A DNA stretch of 64,000 nucleotides from Salinimicrobium marinum (GTDB lineage Bacteria; Bacteroidota; Bacteroidia; Flavobacteriales; Flavobacteriaceae): contig NZ_BMXB01000003.1 in NCBI RefSeq assembly GCF_014651535.1, forward strand, positions 62,001 through 126,000, in the 5' to 3' direction. A program made the translations under genes and the position numbers. Positions 1-7,963 of the stretch are shown one piece after another. The notes beneath the pieces were generated by a model. It was not told the DNA's origin. It saw only the letters and a list, made by a program, of their open reading frames with translations, and did no database searches. Position 1 is the stretch's first letter. Every line of letters starts with the position of its first letter.

Positions 1-2
1 CT

Positions 3-470
3 TTAAAGCTTGCTTCTGAAGGATTCCAGTATAGCATTTTTGGGGATATTTTTCTGGAAGACCTGAAAAAGTACCGGGAAGATCAACTTCAGAAAACTCC
101 TCTGCAACCCGTTTTTCCGTTATGGAAGCGCGATACGAAAATCCTGATGAAGGAATTTTTAGCCGCCGGATTCAAAGCCATCACGGTTTGTGTCAATGCA
201 AAGTTGCTGGATCAATCTTTTTGCGGCAGACTTATTGATGAAAGTTTCCTGAATGATTTACCGAAGGGTGTAGATCCCTGTGGTGAAAATGGCGAATTTC
301 ATACGTTTGTCTTTGATGGTCCTATCTTCATGGAACCGGTAAGATTTGAAAAAGGTGATTTTGTGCAACGTACTTACAAACCCGAAAAAGAAGAAGAGGA
401 TAACTGTTTTAAGGAAAAGCAGGAAAACTGGGATACGAGCTTCTGGTACTGTGATTTGCTGGCTCTATAG
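3..470 (+). CDS. Dph6-related ATP pyrophosphatase (3' part)
   Basis: The reading frame is open from the left edge, so the start lies outside the window; the first complete codon is at position 3. The visible 155 residues match the C-terminal half of the diphthine-ammonia ligase-like ATP pyrophosphatases (adenine nucleotide alpha-hydrolase fold). Visible marks are the GDIFLEDLKKYRE segment, the PLW motif, the GFKA.TVCVNAKLL stretch and the PCGENGEFHTFV motif of that family. In archaea and eukaryotes Dph6 amidates diphthamide on EF2; bacteria lack diphthamide, so the bacterial substrate is not known. The Rossmann-like ATP-binding N-terminus cannot be inspected. Transcribed rightward, facing the lpd gene. 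Family call confident, function open. Confidence 0.85.
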   Translation, partial: LKLASEGFQYSIFGDIFLEDLKKYREDQLQKTPLQPVFPLWKRDTKILMKEFLAAGFKAITVCVNAKLLDQSFCGRLIDESFLNDLPKGVDPCGENGEFHTFVFDGPIFMEPVRFEKGDFVQRTYKPEKEEEDNCFKEKQENWDTSFWYCDLLAL

Positions 471-551
471 AAGTACTCAGGACCAAGTAAACAGTATTCC
501 GTGAAAAGTGGGAATTTCAGAATAAATCTGATTTTTCACTCGAATAAAAAA

Positions 552-619
552 ATGAGGCTGTCTAAAAAGCTTTATCAACGTCAATCTGAACGAATGAATA
601 GCTTTTTAAACAGCCTCAT
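552..619. repeat. Inverted-repeat element, MITE-like (short copy)
   Basis: Two 20-base arms (552-571 and 600-619) are reverse complements at 19 of 20 positions, enclosing a 28-base loop. The arm core is GAGGCTGTCTAAAAAGC. The same arm recurs at 56737-56754 and, less well, at 56773 and 56901, and the inner ACGTCAA..CTGAAC motif is shared with the copy at 56627. It may also act as a terminator between the two convergent genes. It is followed by a GATGTGA/TCACATC hairpin near 633-655. I see no gene in 471-667. Confidence 0.6.
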
Positions 620-667
620 AGCTGTTTCAGGATGTGAGATTTATAATTCACATCTGATATCTCATAT

Positions 668-2059
668 CTATAAATGGATCACTTCGCCATAGGCATCTGC
701 CACGGCTTCCATTACTGCTTCACTCATGGTTGGGTGAGGGTGAATCGCTTTCAGCACTTCGTGTCCTGTGGTTTCAAGTTTTCTTCCCAGAACGGCTTCA
801 GCGATCATATCTGTCACTCCGGCGCCAATCATGTGGCAACCTAACCATTCTCCGTATTTTGCATCAAAGATTACTTTTACAAATCCATCGGGAGTTCCGG
901 CAGCTTTTGCTTTTCCGGATGCAGAGAACGGGAATTTTCCAACTTTCAGTTCATATCCTGCTTCCTTCGCCTGCTTTTCGGTCATCCCTACAGAAGCAAT
1001 TTCAGGAGAGGCATAGGTACAACCGGGAACATTTCCGTAGTCAATTGGCTCTACGTTCATTCCGGCGATCTTCTCAACACAGGCAATTCCTTCCGCAGAA
1101 GCAACATGTGCAAGGGCTGGCCCCGCAACAACGTCTCCAATGGCATAGATCCCCTGAACATTTGTTTGATAGAAATCGTTTACAAGAATTTTATCACGTT
1201 CGGTTTTGATACCAAGATCTTCCAAACCTATGTTTTCAATATTTGTTTTGATCCCGACAGCTGAAAGTACAACATCGGCCTCCAGGGTTTCTTCCCCTTT
1301 TTTGGTCTTTACAATAGCTTTCACCTTCTTTCCGGAAGTATCAACGCTTTCTACAGAAGAATTCGTCATTACTTTAATTCCGCTTTTTTTGAAGCTACGC
1401 TCAAATTGCTTTGAGATATCTTCATCCTCTAACGGCACCAGGTTTGGAAGGAATTCCACCACGGTAACATCTGTTCCCATGGAATTGTAGAAATGTGCAA
1501 ATTCCACCCCAATAGCACCAGATCCAACAACGATCATGGATTCCGGTTGTTCTTTAAGGGTCATGGCTTCACGGTAACCAATTACTTTTTCACCATCCTG
1601 TGGTAAATTTGGTAGTTCACGTGAACGGGCACCGGTAGCTACGATAATATGGTCTGCTTCGTAATCGGTCTTTTTATCATTCTTATCGGTTACTGTAATT
1701 TTCTTGCCCGATTTCAATTTTCCGAAACCTTCGATAACATCGATCTTGTTCTTTTTCATAAGAAACTGAACACCTTTGCTCATTCCGTCGGCTACATTCC
1801 GGCTACGCTTTACAACAGCGCTAAAATCCTTATCTGCTTTTTCAATCGTTAGCCCGTAATCCTCTGCGTGATTGAGATAATTAAAAACCTGAGCACTTTT
1901 CAATAATGCTTTTGTTGGAATACATCCCCAGTTGAGGCATACCCCGCCTAGGCTTTCTTTTTCTATTACAGCGGTTTTAAAACCTAGTTGTGAAGCCCTG
2001 ATGGCAGTCACGTAGCCTCCCGGGCCACTTCCTAAAACAATGATATCGTATTTGCTCAT
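668..2059 (-). CDS. lpdA: Dihydrolipoyl dehydrogenase (E3), first copy
   Basis: Flavoprotein that reoxidises dihydrolipoamide with NAD+ in 2-oxo acid dehydrogenase complexes and glycine cleavage. 463 residues, normal length. The FAD-binding GSGPGGY motif is at residues 10-16, the redox disulfide Cys41/Cys46 lies in GGVCLNWGCIPTK, the NAD-binding GSGAIG is near 179, and the His442/Glu447 dyad lies in HPHPTMSE at the C-terminal dimer interface. ATG start. The gene stands alone, leftward, with no E1 or E2 gene nearby. A second E3 (45016-46422) has NVGCIPSK in the active-site loop, so the two copies probably serve different complexes; which one serves which cannot be read here. Confidence 0.95.
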   Translation of the reverse strand: MSKYDIIVLGSGPGGYVTAIRASQLGFKTAVIEKESLGGVCLNWGCIPTKALLKSAQVFNYLNHAEDYGLTIEKADKDFSAVVKRSRNVADGMSKGVQFLMKKNKIDVIEGFGKLKSGKKITVTDKNDKKTDYEADHIIVATGARSRELPNLPQDGEKVIGYREAMTLKEQPESMIVVGSGAIGVEFAHFYNSMGTDVTVVEFLPNLVPLEDEDISKQFERSFKKSGIKVMTNSSVESVDTSGKKVKAIVKTKKGEETLEADVVLSAVGIKTNIENIGLEDLGIKTERDKILVNDFYQTNVQGIYAIGDVVAGPALAHVASAEGIACVEKIAGMNVEPIDYGNVPGCTYASPEIASVGMTEKQAKEAGYELKVGKFPFSASGKAKAAGTPDGFVKVIFDAKYGEWLGCHMIGAGVTDMIAEAVLGRKLETTGHEVLKAIHPHPTMSEAVMEAVADAYGEVIHL

Positions 2060-2154
2060 AGTTGAATTTTTGTACTGAATTGAGAAGCGAATTTAAGGAA
2101 TTTAACCATAAACCGAAAGCCTTTCAAAGCCTTAAGCGGCTAACTTCAAAAGAA

Positions 2155-2181
2155 AAGGGGAAATCTATTTGATTTCCCCTT
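2155..2181 (-). terminator. Rho-independent terminator of the msrB-lipoprotein operon
   Basis: Perfect 11-bp stem (2155-2165 with 2171-2181), 5-nt loop, followed on the minus strand by a T-rich run. It lies 45 bases past the stop of the collagen-like lipoprotein gene. Confidence 0.8.
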
Positions 2182-2225
2182 GGTTATCTGCCTTCAAATG
2201 TTCAAAAGAACATTTAAAGTATGCT

Positions 2226-2789
2226 TTATTGTTTAATCTTAACTGTTGGTACTTCTCTCTCATTTACTTTCAAAGCAGACATTACAGCGTCATAATTTGC
2301 TACATCAATGTTGTTATCTGATGCAAAAGTAGCTGGAAGAATTGCAATCCTGAAAACCTGATTGTCTGTGTAGGTGGCATTTAAAGTAGAAACATCAACA
2401 TCACCATCCAGATAAATATATGTACTAAAATAGGTGTAGTCGTAATTATATTGCATACTTCCTCCGCCATCTACATAGCGGGTTTGAGGTAGTGGACTCC
2501 ATATATCCACAGGTTCTCCTTCTGCCTCTCCGTCATTTCCTGTCAACAAATATACATGCACCACATCGGTTTCGAAAACATCTTCATCTGTGAAATCTTC
2601 ATAAAAAGCCTCCAGACTATAATTATTGTCCTCGGTAAAATCTCCTTCTATATCAAAAACAATCCCGACCAGACCATCCTCTCCCGGAGGTCCTGGAGGT
2701 CCCGGAGGCCCTTGTGGTCCTACATCATCAGATGAGCAGGAGGTAAGTGCAAAAGTTGCAAGGGTAAAAAAAGTAAGTAATTTTTTCAT
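2226..2789 (-). CDS. Collagen-like lipoprotein
   Basis: 187 residues. The N-terminus is a lipoprotein signal ending in LTSC, with the lipidated cysteine at residue 18. It is followed directly by five collagen G-X-Y triplets (GPQ, three GPP, GED; residues 24-38) and then about 145 residues with no family I recognise, acidic and rich in Tyr/Asp. Short collagen runs next to the lipid anchor are frequent in flavobacterial surface lipoproteins; they may trimerise a globular head. The ATG overlaps the msrB stop by 4 bp (ATGA), so the two genes are translationally coupled. Function unknown; export and the collagen run are read directly. Confidence 0.85.
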   Translation of the reverse strand: MKKLLTFFTLATFALTSCSSDDVGPQGPPGPPGPPGEDGLVGIVFDIEGDFTEDNNYSLEAFYEDFTDEDVFETDVVHVYLLTGNDGEAEGEPVDIWSPLPQTRYVDGGGSMQYNYDYTYFSTYIYLDGDVDVSTLNATYTDNQVFRIAILPATFASDNNIDVANYDAVMSALKVNEREVPTVKIKQ

Positions 2790-3196
2790 GATTTGTTGTT
2801 TTTAGGTTCAAAATCTATACTGGCAGAATTTACACAGTAGCGTTGGCCGGTATCTGTTGGCCCGTCGTCAAACACGTGGCCCAGATGACTTCCACAGTTT
2901 GCACATAAAATTTCTGTACGAATCATCCCGAAGCTCTTATCCTGCACATATTCAATGCTGCCTTCAATAGCATCATCAAAACTGGGCCATCCGCAATTGC
3001 TTTCGAACTTTTGGTCATCTTCGAAAAGTTTGTTACCACAGGCGGCACATTTATACTCGCCTTGGTCAAAATGCAGGTTGTATCTTCCAGAATGTGGAGC
3101 TTCGGTTCCTTGTTGTCTTAGTACTCGATACTGTTCTTCGGAAAGTTTTTCCTTCCATTCCTGTTCAGATCGTTGTACCGGATAATCTTTCTTCAT
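2786..3196 (-). CDS. msrB: Peptide-methionine (R)-S-oxide reductase MsrB, cytoplasmic
   Basis: Reduces the R epimer of methionine sulfoxide in proteins. 136 residues, the single-domain MsrB length, no signal peptide. The structural zinc site is Cys50/Cys53 and Cys98/Cys101 (two CxxC). The catalytic cysteine is Cys121 in RYCVN, and Cys68 in ESNCGWPSF sits at the resolving position, so it can form the usual disulfide for thioredoxin recycling. ATG start. It is the first gene of an operon with the collagen-like lipoprotein, overlapping it by 4 bp. A second msrB lies 113 bp upstream in the same direction and lacks the resolving cysteine. Confidence 0.95.
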   Translation of the reverse strand: MKKDYPVQRSEQEWKEKLSEEQYRVLRQQGTEAPHSGRYNLHFDQGEYKCAACGNKLFEDDQKFESNCGWPSFDDAIEGSIEYVQDKSFGMIRTEILCANCGSHLGHVFDDGPTDTGQRYCVNSASIDFEPKNNKS

Positions 3197-3309
3197 AGTA
3201 TTATACTTTTTTTAAATTTAAAAAACAGCAGGTGATTTTCTCTTAAACAATTTGTAAACTTTAATTGCTGAATATCACTGCCTGATCCAGAACTAGCCTG
3301 ATTTCAAAA

Positions 3310-3795
3310 TTATTCGTTGTCCGGAATAAAATCCATAGCCACACCATTGATGCAATGCCTTTTACCGGTAGTGTTTTTGGGTCCGTCATTAAAAACATGG
3401 CCCAGGTGTCCGCCGCATTTGGAACAAATTACCTCGGTTGCCGGGAAACCTCCGGTCCTGTCTGGTTGATAGGCTACATTTTCTTCAGATATAGGGCGGT
3501 CAAAGCTTGGCCATCCGGTTCCGCTTTCAAATTTGTGTTTGGTTTTATAAAGTGCATTTCCGCAGGCAGCACAAACGAAAGTACCCGGTTGGGAAATTCT
3601 GTTTAACTCACTGGAAAATGCTCTTTCGGTACCTTTTTTTCGAAGTATCTGAAATTCAGCTTTACTTAATTCAGCTTTCCATTCAGATTCAGATTTTGTT
3701 ACCTCAAATTCCTTTTTGTTGCTTTTATCCTGCTGTGCATTGCTGTTACAGCTAAGGCTAATTGCGGCAACGAAAACCAGTATTATCTTTTTCAT
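3310..3795 (-). CDS. msrB: Peptide-methionine (R)-S-oxide reductase MsrB, exported
   Basis: 161 residues: an N-terminal export signal (MKKIILVF.., either lipidated at Cys16 or cleaved near residue 20) followed by a complete MsrB domain from about residue 30. Zinc ligands are Cys75/Cys78 and Cys124/Cys127; the catalytic cysteine is Cys148 in RHCIN. At the resolving position the sequence is ESGTGWPSF, so Thr93 replaces the cysteine found in the cytoplasmic copy. Members without that cysteine are reduced another way, for example from the sulfenic acid directly. It probably repairs oxidised envelope proteins. Tandem with the cytoplasmic msrB, leftward, ATG start. Confidence 0.93.
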   Translation of the reverse strand: MKKIILVFVAAISLSCNSNAQQDKSNKKEFEVTKSESEWKAELSKAEFQILRKKGTERAFSSELNRISQPGTFVCAACGNALYKTKHKFESGTGWPSFDRPISEENVAYQPDRTGGFPATEVICSKCGGHLGHVFNDGPKNTTGKRHCINGVAMDFIPDNE

Positions 3796-3824
3796 CCTGA
3801 GTTTTTTATACTCAGGAGCAAATA

Positions 3825-4694
3825 TTATACCGTAAGGAACTGAATAATCTCAGAAATCACTTTTTGATCGCCCAGGATCTTACGGTGTCCTAGTTTTTCT
3901 GTAATGAGAAGTTCACTGTTTTCCAGACGGGCATCAATGTCGTAGGCTGCTTCAATTGTCACGTCCACATCGTTTTTATCATGGATTACAAGGGTTGGTA
4001 TCTTTACTGCTTCGGCAGAAACAGCTCCGGAATAATTATCCATATCCTCACCCAGTTTTTCATCAAGATATTTTTTCATTCTTTTTGCCACTTCATCATT
4101 CAGTTTCATGTTTCGGGCAAATTCTTTTGTGGTATGAGTAATGGAATTAGCGGTGCCAATAATCACCAGTTTTTCAATATCGAGACCATCTTTTACCGCT
4201 TTTAAAGAGGCCATTCCACCTAAAGAGTGTCCTATGGCTGCTTCAAAAGGACCGTACTTTTGCTCCAGAAAAAGCACCGATTCACTAAAATAAGGCATCA
4301 TACTCGTTTTTCCGGGAGCTTTACCATGTGCAGGTGCATCAAAACTTACCACACTATATCCATTTTTAAGTAGCTCTTTTGCAATAACAGCAAGCTGCGT
4401 CCCCCGCCCGCTCCAGCCATGGACCAACAGTATCTTTTTTGGAGAATCGCCGTATTGGTACACCACAATTTCATGGTCAATGGAAGGTACTTTAAGCGTC
4501 TCCTGTGTACTCTTTTTGTCCATTTCCATTTCCCGTTTAGGAAGCTTGTATTTAAAGGGAGTTAAAAACAATTTGGCAGCAAACCGGCTGGCTAGAAATG
4601 GGGAAACAGCTGTTAAAAATTTTCCGGTGTATAAAATATAAGAAGGCACAAGCAGGCGCTGTACCGGAGTATTGTCTTTTTTCTCTTTAGTCAT
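3825..4694 (-). CDS. Alpha/beta hydrolase
   Basis: 289 residues, alpha/beta-hydrolase fold. The oxyanion-region motif is VHGWSGRG (residues 91-98), the nucleophile elbow is GHSLGG with Ser157, and plausible acid and histidine positions lie in the DKNDVDV segment (about 240) and LGHRKI (about 271). No signal peptide; the N-terminal 50 residues are basic and partly hydrophobic and may associate with the membrane. Substrate cannot be inferred; serine esterase or lipase-like activity is the family default. The stop is 29 bp upstream of the exported msrB start on the same strand, so the genes may be co-transcribed. Confidence 0.85.
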   Translation of the reverse strand: MTKEKKDNTPVQRLLVPSYILYTGKFLTAVSPFLASRFAAKLFLTPFKYKLPKREMEMDKKSTQETLKVPSIDHEIVVYQYGDSPKKILLVHGWSGRGTQLAVIAKELLKNGYSVVSFDAPAHGKAPGKTSMMPYFSESVLFLEQKYGPFEAAIGHSLGGMASLKAVKDGLDIEKLVIIGTANSITHTTKEFARNMKLNDEVAKRMKKYLDEKLGEDMDNYSGAVSAEAVKIPTLVIHDKNDVDVTIEAAYDIDARLENSELLITEKLGHRKILGDQKVISEIIQFLTV

Positions 4695-4780
4695 AGGTAG
4701 TTATGGAAATAAGGGGTGCAAGTTAAGCATTTGATGTTAGTTAAATTGTAGCCCTTACAGGCTTTTAACAAAATTGGCCG

Positions 4781-4788
4781 TATTTTTG
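4781..4788 (+). promoter_or_regulatory. Candidate -7 box for the M48 peptidase
   Basis: TATTTTTG fits the Bacteroidetes -7 consensus TAnnTTTG, 69 bases before the ATG. No convincing -33 TTG at the usual spacing, so this is a weak call. Confidence 0.35.
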
Positions 4789-4857
4789 TTAAACCTAATT
4801 TAAACCGGCTTTTAAAGAAGACTGGAATATGTAACTTTAACAAAAATAACACATCAT

Positions 4858-5688
4858 ATGAAAATCAAGCAATTAGTATTTTTATTTAGTTTCCTGTTCA
4901 TGGTATCTGCCTGTAAGACAAATCCTTTTACAGGGGAACGCAACCTGAATTTTGTTTCTAATTCTCAGATTTTTCCGGCTTCTTTTGAGCAATACGATCA
5001 GGTTTTAGACCAGAGTCAGGTAGTAACAAATACTGCGGAATCCCGAATGATCAAAAACGTGGGACAAAAAATAGCCGTGGCTGCTGAGCGTTTTTTGAAT
5101 GCCAACGGCCATGAAGGCTATACCAACGATTACCAATGGGAATTTACCCTTATAAAGGATGATGAGCAGGTAAATGCCTGGGCTATGCCGGGGGGTAAGA
5201 TTGCATTTTATACTGGAATCATGCCCATTGCAAAAACTGAAACCGGAGTCGCTGCTATTATGGCGCACGAAGTAGCACATGCGCTGGCCGATCATGGAGC
5301 GCAACGAATGAGTACCGCACAATTACAACAAGTTGGAGGCGCCGTGCTTGGAGCTGCCGTAGGTGGTAGAAGTGAATCTACACAACAAATTATTGCACAG
5401 GCATATGGTTTGGGAAGCCAGTATGGAGTAATGCTTCCTTTTAGCAGGAGCCATGAATCTGAAGCAGACAGAATCGGGCTTACCCTTATGGCTATTGCCG
5501 GATACGAACCCGGAGAAGCAGCCAACCTTTGGAGAAGGATGCAGGAGCAGAGTGGAGGACAGGCACCACCGGAGTTTCTTAGTACTCACCCCAATCCGCA
5601 AACAAGGATTAATAATATTGAAGAATGGGCACCCGCAGCCAGGGCCGAAGCTCAGAAGTATGGAATCACTTCCTTCAGAAGAGATTAA
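4858..5688 (+). CDS. M48 family zinc metallopeptidase, lipoprotein
   Basis: 276 residues. A lipoprotein signal ends in VSAC (Cys19), placing it in the envelope. The zinc site is HEVAH (His137, Glu138, His141), with the third ligand in the HESEAD segment near residue 202. The domain layout is that of the BepA/LoiP/Oma1-like M48 proteases, which degrade or help fold outer-membrane proteins. No TPR repeats follow, so it is the short LoiP-like form rather than BepA. Single gene between a divergent hydrolase and a strong terminator at 5777. Substrates unknown. Confidence 0.92.
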   Translation: MKIKQLVFLFSFLFMVSACKTNPFTGERNLNFVSNSQIFPASFEQYDQVLDQSQVVTNTAESRMIKNVGQKIAVAAERFLNANGHEGYTNDYQWEFTLIKDDEQVNAWAMPGGKIAFYTGIMPIAKTETGVAAIMAHEVAHALADHGAQRMSTAQLQQVGGAVLGAAVGGRSESTQQIIAQAYGLGSQYGVMLPFSRSHESEADRIGLTLMAIAGYEPGEAANLWRRMQEQSGGQAPPEFLSTHPNPQTRINNIEEWAPAARAEAQKYGITSFRRD

Positions 5689-5776
5689 TTTCTAATTTAT
5701 GTAATTACTCCTAAGATAAATCTGAATTTAGAGAATTTTCCGGAACTTGTTATTACAAGAATATATTCTAATTTAG

Positions 5777-5802
5777 AGCTGCCCAAAAAGGGCAGCTTTT
5801 TT
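5777..5802 (+). terminator. Rho-independent terminator after the M48 peptidase
   Basis: 8-bp perfect stem (5777-5784 with 5790-5797), AAAAA loop, then a T run. The next gene starts only 12 bases further on. Confidence 0.85.
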
Positions 5803-5813
5803 AATTTCCACAA

Positions 5814-7148
5814 ATGAAGAACCTCCCGAAAGGAAGTAAAAAATTATTGAATGCATGGGCATTTTATGATTGGGCAAACTCTGTTTACAGCCTCGTAATA
5901 GCATCGGCAATTTTCCCCATATTTTATGCCGCTCTTACCATTGTAAAGGATGACACCGGAGTAAAAATTGATGATACCGTAAGGTTTCTTGGATTTAATT
6001 TCAATAATGATGCGCTTATAAGTTATGTTACTGCAGCAGCTTTTATGGTAGTTGCAGTGATTTCTCCATTTCTCTCGGGAATAGCCGATTACGTGGGAAA
6101 TAAGAAAAATTTTTTGAAATTCTTCTGTTACCTGGGGGCAGGTTCCTGTATTGGTCTTTACTGGTTTACCCTGGAAAATCTCTGGTTCGGATTACTGTGT
6201 TATTTTTTTGCCCTCATTGGATTCTGGGCCAGCCTTGTGTTTTATAATTCCTACCTGCCTGATATTGCTTTTCCCGAACAACAGGATAAGGCCAGTGCAA
6301 AAGGATTTTCTTTAGGATACATAGGCAGTGTGATCCTGCTGGTTTTTTGTTTGCTTATGATCCTTAATTATAAATGGTTCGGCTTTGAAGATGAATCTTT
6401 TCCTACGCGATTTTCATTTGTTCTCACGGGAATCTGGTGGATTGGGTTTAGTCAGATTTCCTATTATTATCTTCCAAAAGGGAATAAAAAGCAACGTCTT
6501 ACCAATGATGTGCTTTTTAACGGCTTTAAAGAATTAAAAACTATCTGGCATTCCCTGCAGCATAACCTCCAGCTTAAAAGATATCTTGGCGCATTTTTCG
6601 TTTATAGTATGGCGGTGCAAACTGTGATGCTGGTCGCAACTTACTTTGGGATTGAAGAAGTGGACTGGAGCGGACAGGACGCTACGACAGGACTTATTAT
6701 CAGCATACTCTTAATACAGCTGGTGGCTGTGGCCGGTGCAACGCTTACTTCCTTTATTTCGGCTAAAGTTGGAAACATTCAAACGCTGGTGGGGATCAAT
6801 ATCATCTGGATCCTTATTTGTGCGTATGCTTATTTCGTGGAAACACCGGGTCAATTCTATATGGCAGCAGGATTTGTTGGGCTTGTCATGGGAGCCATTC
6901 AGGCACTTTCAAGATCTACCTATTCAAAAATGCTTCCGGAGAATACGCTTGATACTGCGAGCTATTTCAGTTTCTATGATGTAGCGGAAAAAATCGGGAT
7001 TGTGATTGGGATGGTTTTGTATGGCTTTATTGCCCAGGTAACGGGAAGCATCCGTTATTCAATTTTGTTCCTGGCCACCTTCTTTATCATCGGGGTTATT
7101 TTGCTGCTTCGGGTTCCGCGGAATAACCACCCAATAAAAAACCTCTGA
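5814..7148 (+). CDS. MFS transporter, UMF1/ATG22-like family
   Basis: 444 residues with about 12 hydrophobic segments. It belongs to the UMF1 branch of the major facilitator superfamily (ATG22-related), recognised by the N-terminal AFYDWANSVYSLVI motif, the GIADYVGNKK loop after helix 2 and the ALSRSTYSKMLP loop in the second half. Family members are inner-membrane permeases; yeast Atg22 exports amino acids from the vacuole, while bacterial substrates are mostly unknown. It starts 12 bp after the preceding terminator hairpin, so its promoter must overlap the hairpin or read-through occurs. Its own terminator stem includes the stop codon. Confidence 0.9.
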   Translation: MKNLPKGSKKLLNAWAFYDWANSVYSLVIASAIFPIFYAALTIVKDDTGVKIDDTVRFLGFNFNNDALISYVTAAAFMVVAVISPFLSGIADYVGNKKNFLKFFCYLGAGSCIGLYWFTLENLWFGLLCYFFALIGFWASLVFYNSYLPDIAFPEQQDKASAKGFSLGYIGSVILLVFCLLMILNYKWFGFEDESFPTRFSFVLTGIWWIGFSQISYYYLPKGNKKQRLTNDVLFNGFKELKTIWHSLQHNLQLKRYLGAFFVYSMAVQTVMLVATYFGIEEVDWSGQDATTGLIISILLIQLVAVAGATLTSFISAKVGNIQTLVGINIIWILICAYAYFVETPGQFYMAAGFVGLVMGAIQALSRSTYSKMLPENTLDTASYFSFYDVAEKIGIVIGMVLYGFIAQVTGSIRYSILFLATFFIIGVILLLRVPRNNHPIKNL

Positions 7149-7168
7149 AGCCATATGTTCAGAGGTTT
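7139..7168 (+). terminator. Bidirectional terminator, MFS gene / GIN-domain gene
   Basis: 10-bp perfect stem (7139-7148 with 7159-7168) that includes the UMF1 stop codon, with an A run upstream and T-rich flank. It lies between the convergent ends of the MFS gene and the 7192 gene. Confidence 0.75.
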
Positions 7169-7191
7169 AGCATTCTCAGTTTATATATTTC

Positions 7192-7923
7192 TTATCTTTT
7201 CGAAACAGAACCCGATCCCGCAGTCCTGAAATCTTGTTTTTTAGGATCTCCATTATAGGTAATATCGCCCGATCCTGATACCCTGGCATCCAGTTCTTCT
7301 GAAGGGCTTACCTCAATATCTCCCGATCCTGATACCACGGCTTTCACATTTTTAGCTTTTAATCCATAGGCCTGGAAATCCCCCGATCCTGTTACAGTGC
7401 AATTTAAATTGGTGGTAGTTCCGTTGAGGACAATATCACCCGAACCAGTAACACCTCCCTTTACGTTTTCTGAAAAAACATCCAGGTTAATATCCCCAGA
7501 TCCTGTTACATGTACATCAAAGTTTCGGGATTTGATCCTGTCCGATGAGTTGATATCGCCAGATCCTGTAAGGGAAACTCTTTCAATACTCTCAAATGGC
7601 ACTGTCACTTTAATATCCCTGTTTCTGGACGGGCTTAGGTTAACCCCGTCTTCAACGTAGATTTTCAATTTTCCTCCCGATACTTCTGTAACGATATATT
7701 CTATCAGGTTGCTTTCTGCATCTACGGTTAACCTGCCTTCCTTACCGGCTACCAGCTGTACGTCTATCGAACCCTGAAGGGATACCTGCTCATAATCTGA
7801 TACGTTCCTGGTTTGGGAGGTCATTTCTCCGTTTCCGTTCACTTTTTTGCTGCCTGTCCACCATTGTGCGTTGGCCTGACAAGAGAAGGTAAGGATGGCT
7901 AGTGTAAAGAGTAATTTTTTCAT
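7192..7923 (-). CDS. Exported GIN-domain (DUF2807) repeat protein
   Basis: 243 residues from the ATG at 7923; an upstream in-frame extension to 7989 has no signal-peptide sense and overlaps the preceding gene. The signal peptide is cleaved near ANA-Q. The body is a head-GIN (DUF2807) domain: after about 110 residues come seven copies of a GSGDI-type motif (six GSGDI/GSGDF, last copy GSGSV) every 16-21 residues, as expected of a right-handed beta-solenoid. Last gene of the sigma/anti-sigma operon. Such proteins are thought to be envelope or adhesin-like, but no biochemical role is established. Confidence 0.88.
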   Translation of the reverse strand: MKKLLFTLAILTFSCQANAQWWTGSKKVNGNGEMTSQTRNVSDYEQVSLQGSIDVQLVAGKEGRLTVDAESNLIEYIVTEVSGGKLKIYVEDGVNLSPSRNRDIKVTVPFESIERVSLTGSGDINSSDRIKSRNFDVHVTGSGDINLDVFSENVKGGVTGSGDIVLNGTTTNLNCTVTGSGDFQAYGLKAKNVKAVVSGSGDIEVSPSEELDARVSGSGDITYNGDPKKQDFRTAGSGSVSKR

Positions 7924-7963
7924 GATATACGTTTTTTGATTGTTGATTTGTTTTGATTTGTAA

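Noticed and set aside
501-692. A 63-codon open frame past the Dph6-like gene
   Set aside because: It runs through the inverted-repeat element and a second hairpin and into the convergent lpd gene's end; no signal, domain or promoter supports it.
2690-2720. GGTCCTGGAGGTCCCGGAGG as a simple-sequence repeat
   Set aside because: It is the coding sequence of the collagen GPP triplets of the lipoprotein.
7250-7570. Repeated TCTCCCGATCCTGA-like DNA as a CRISPR or direct-repeat array
   Set aside because: The units lie in frame in the GIN-domain gene and encode the GSGDI motif; there are no uniform spacers.
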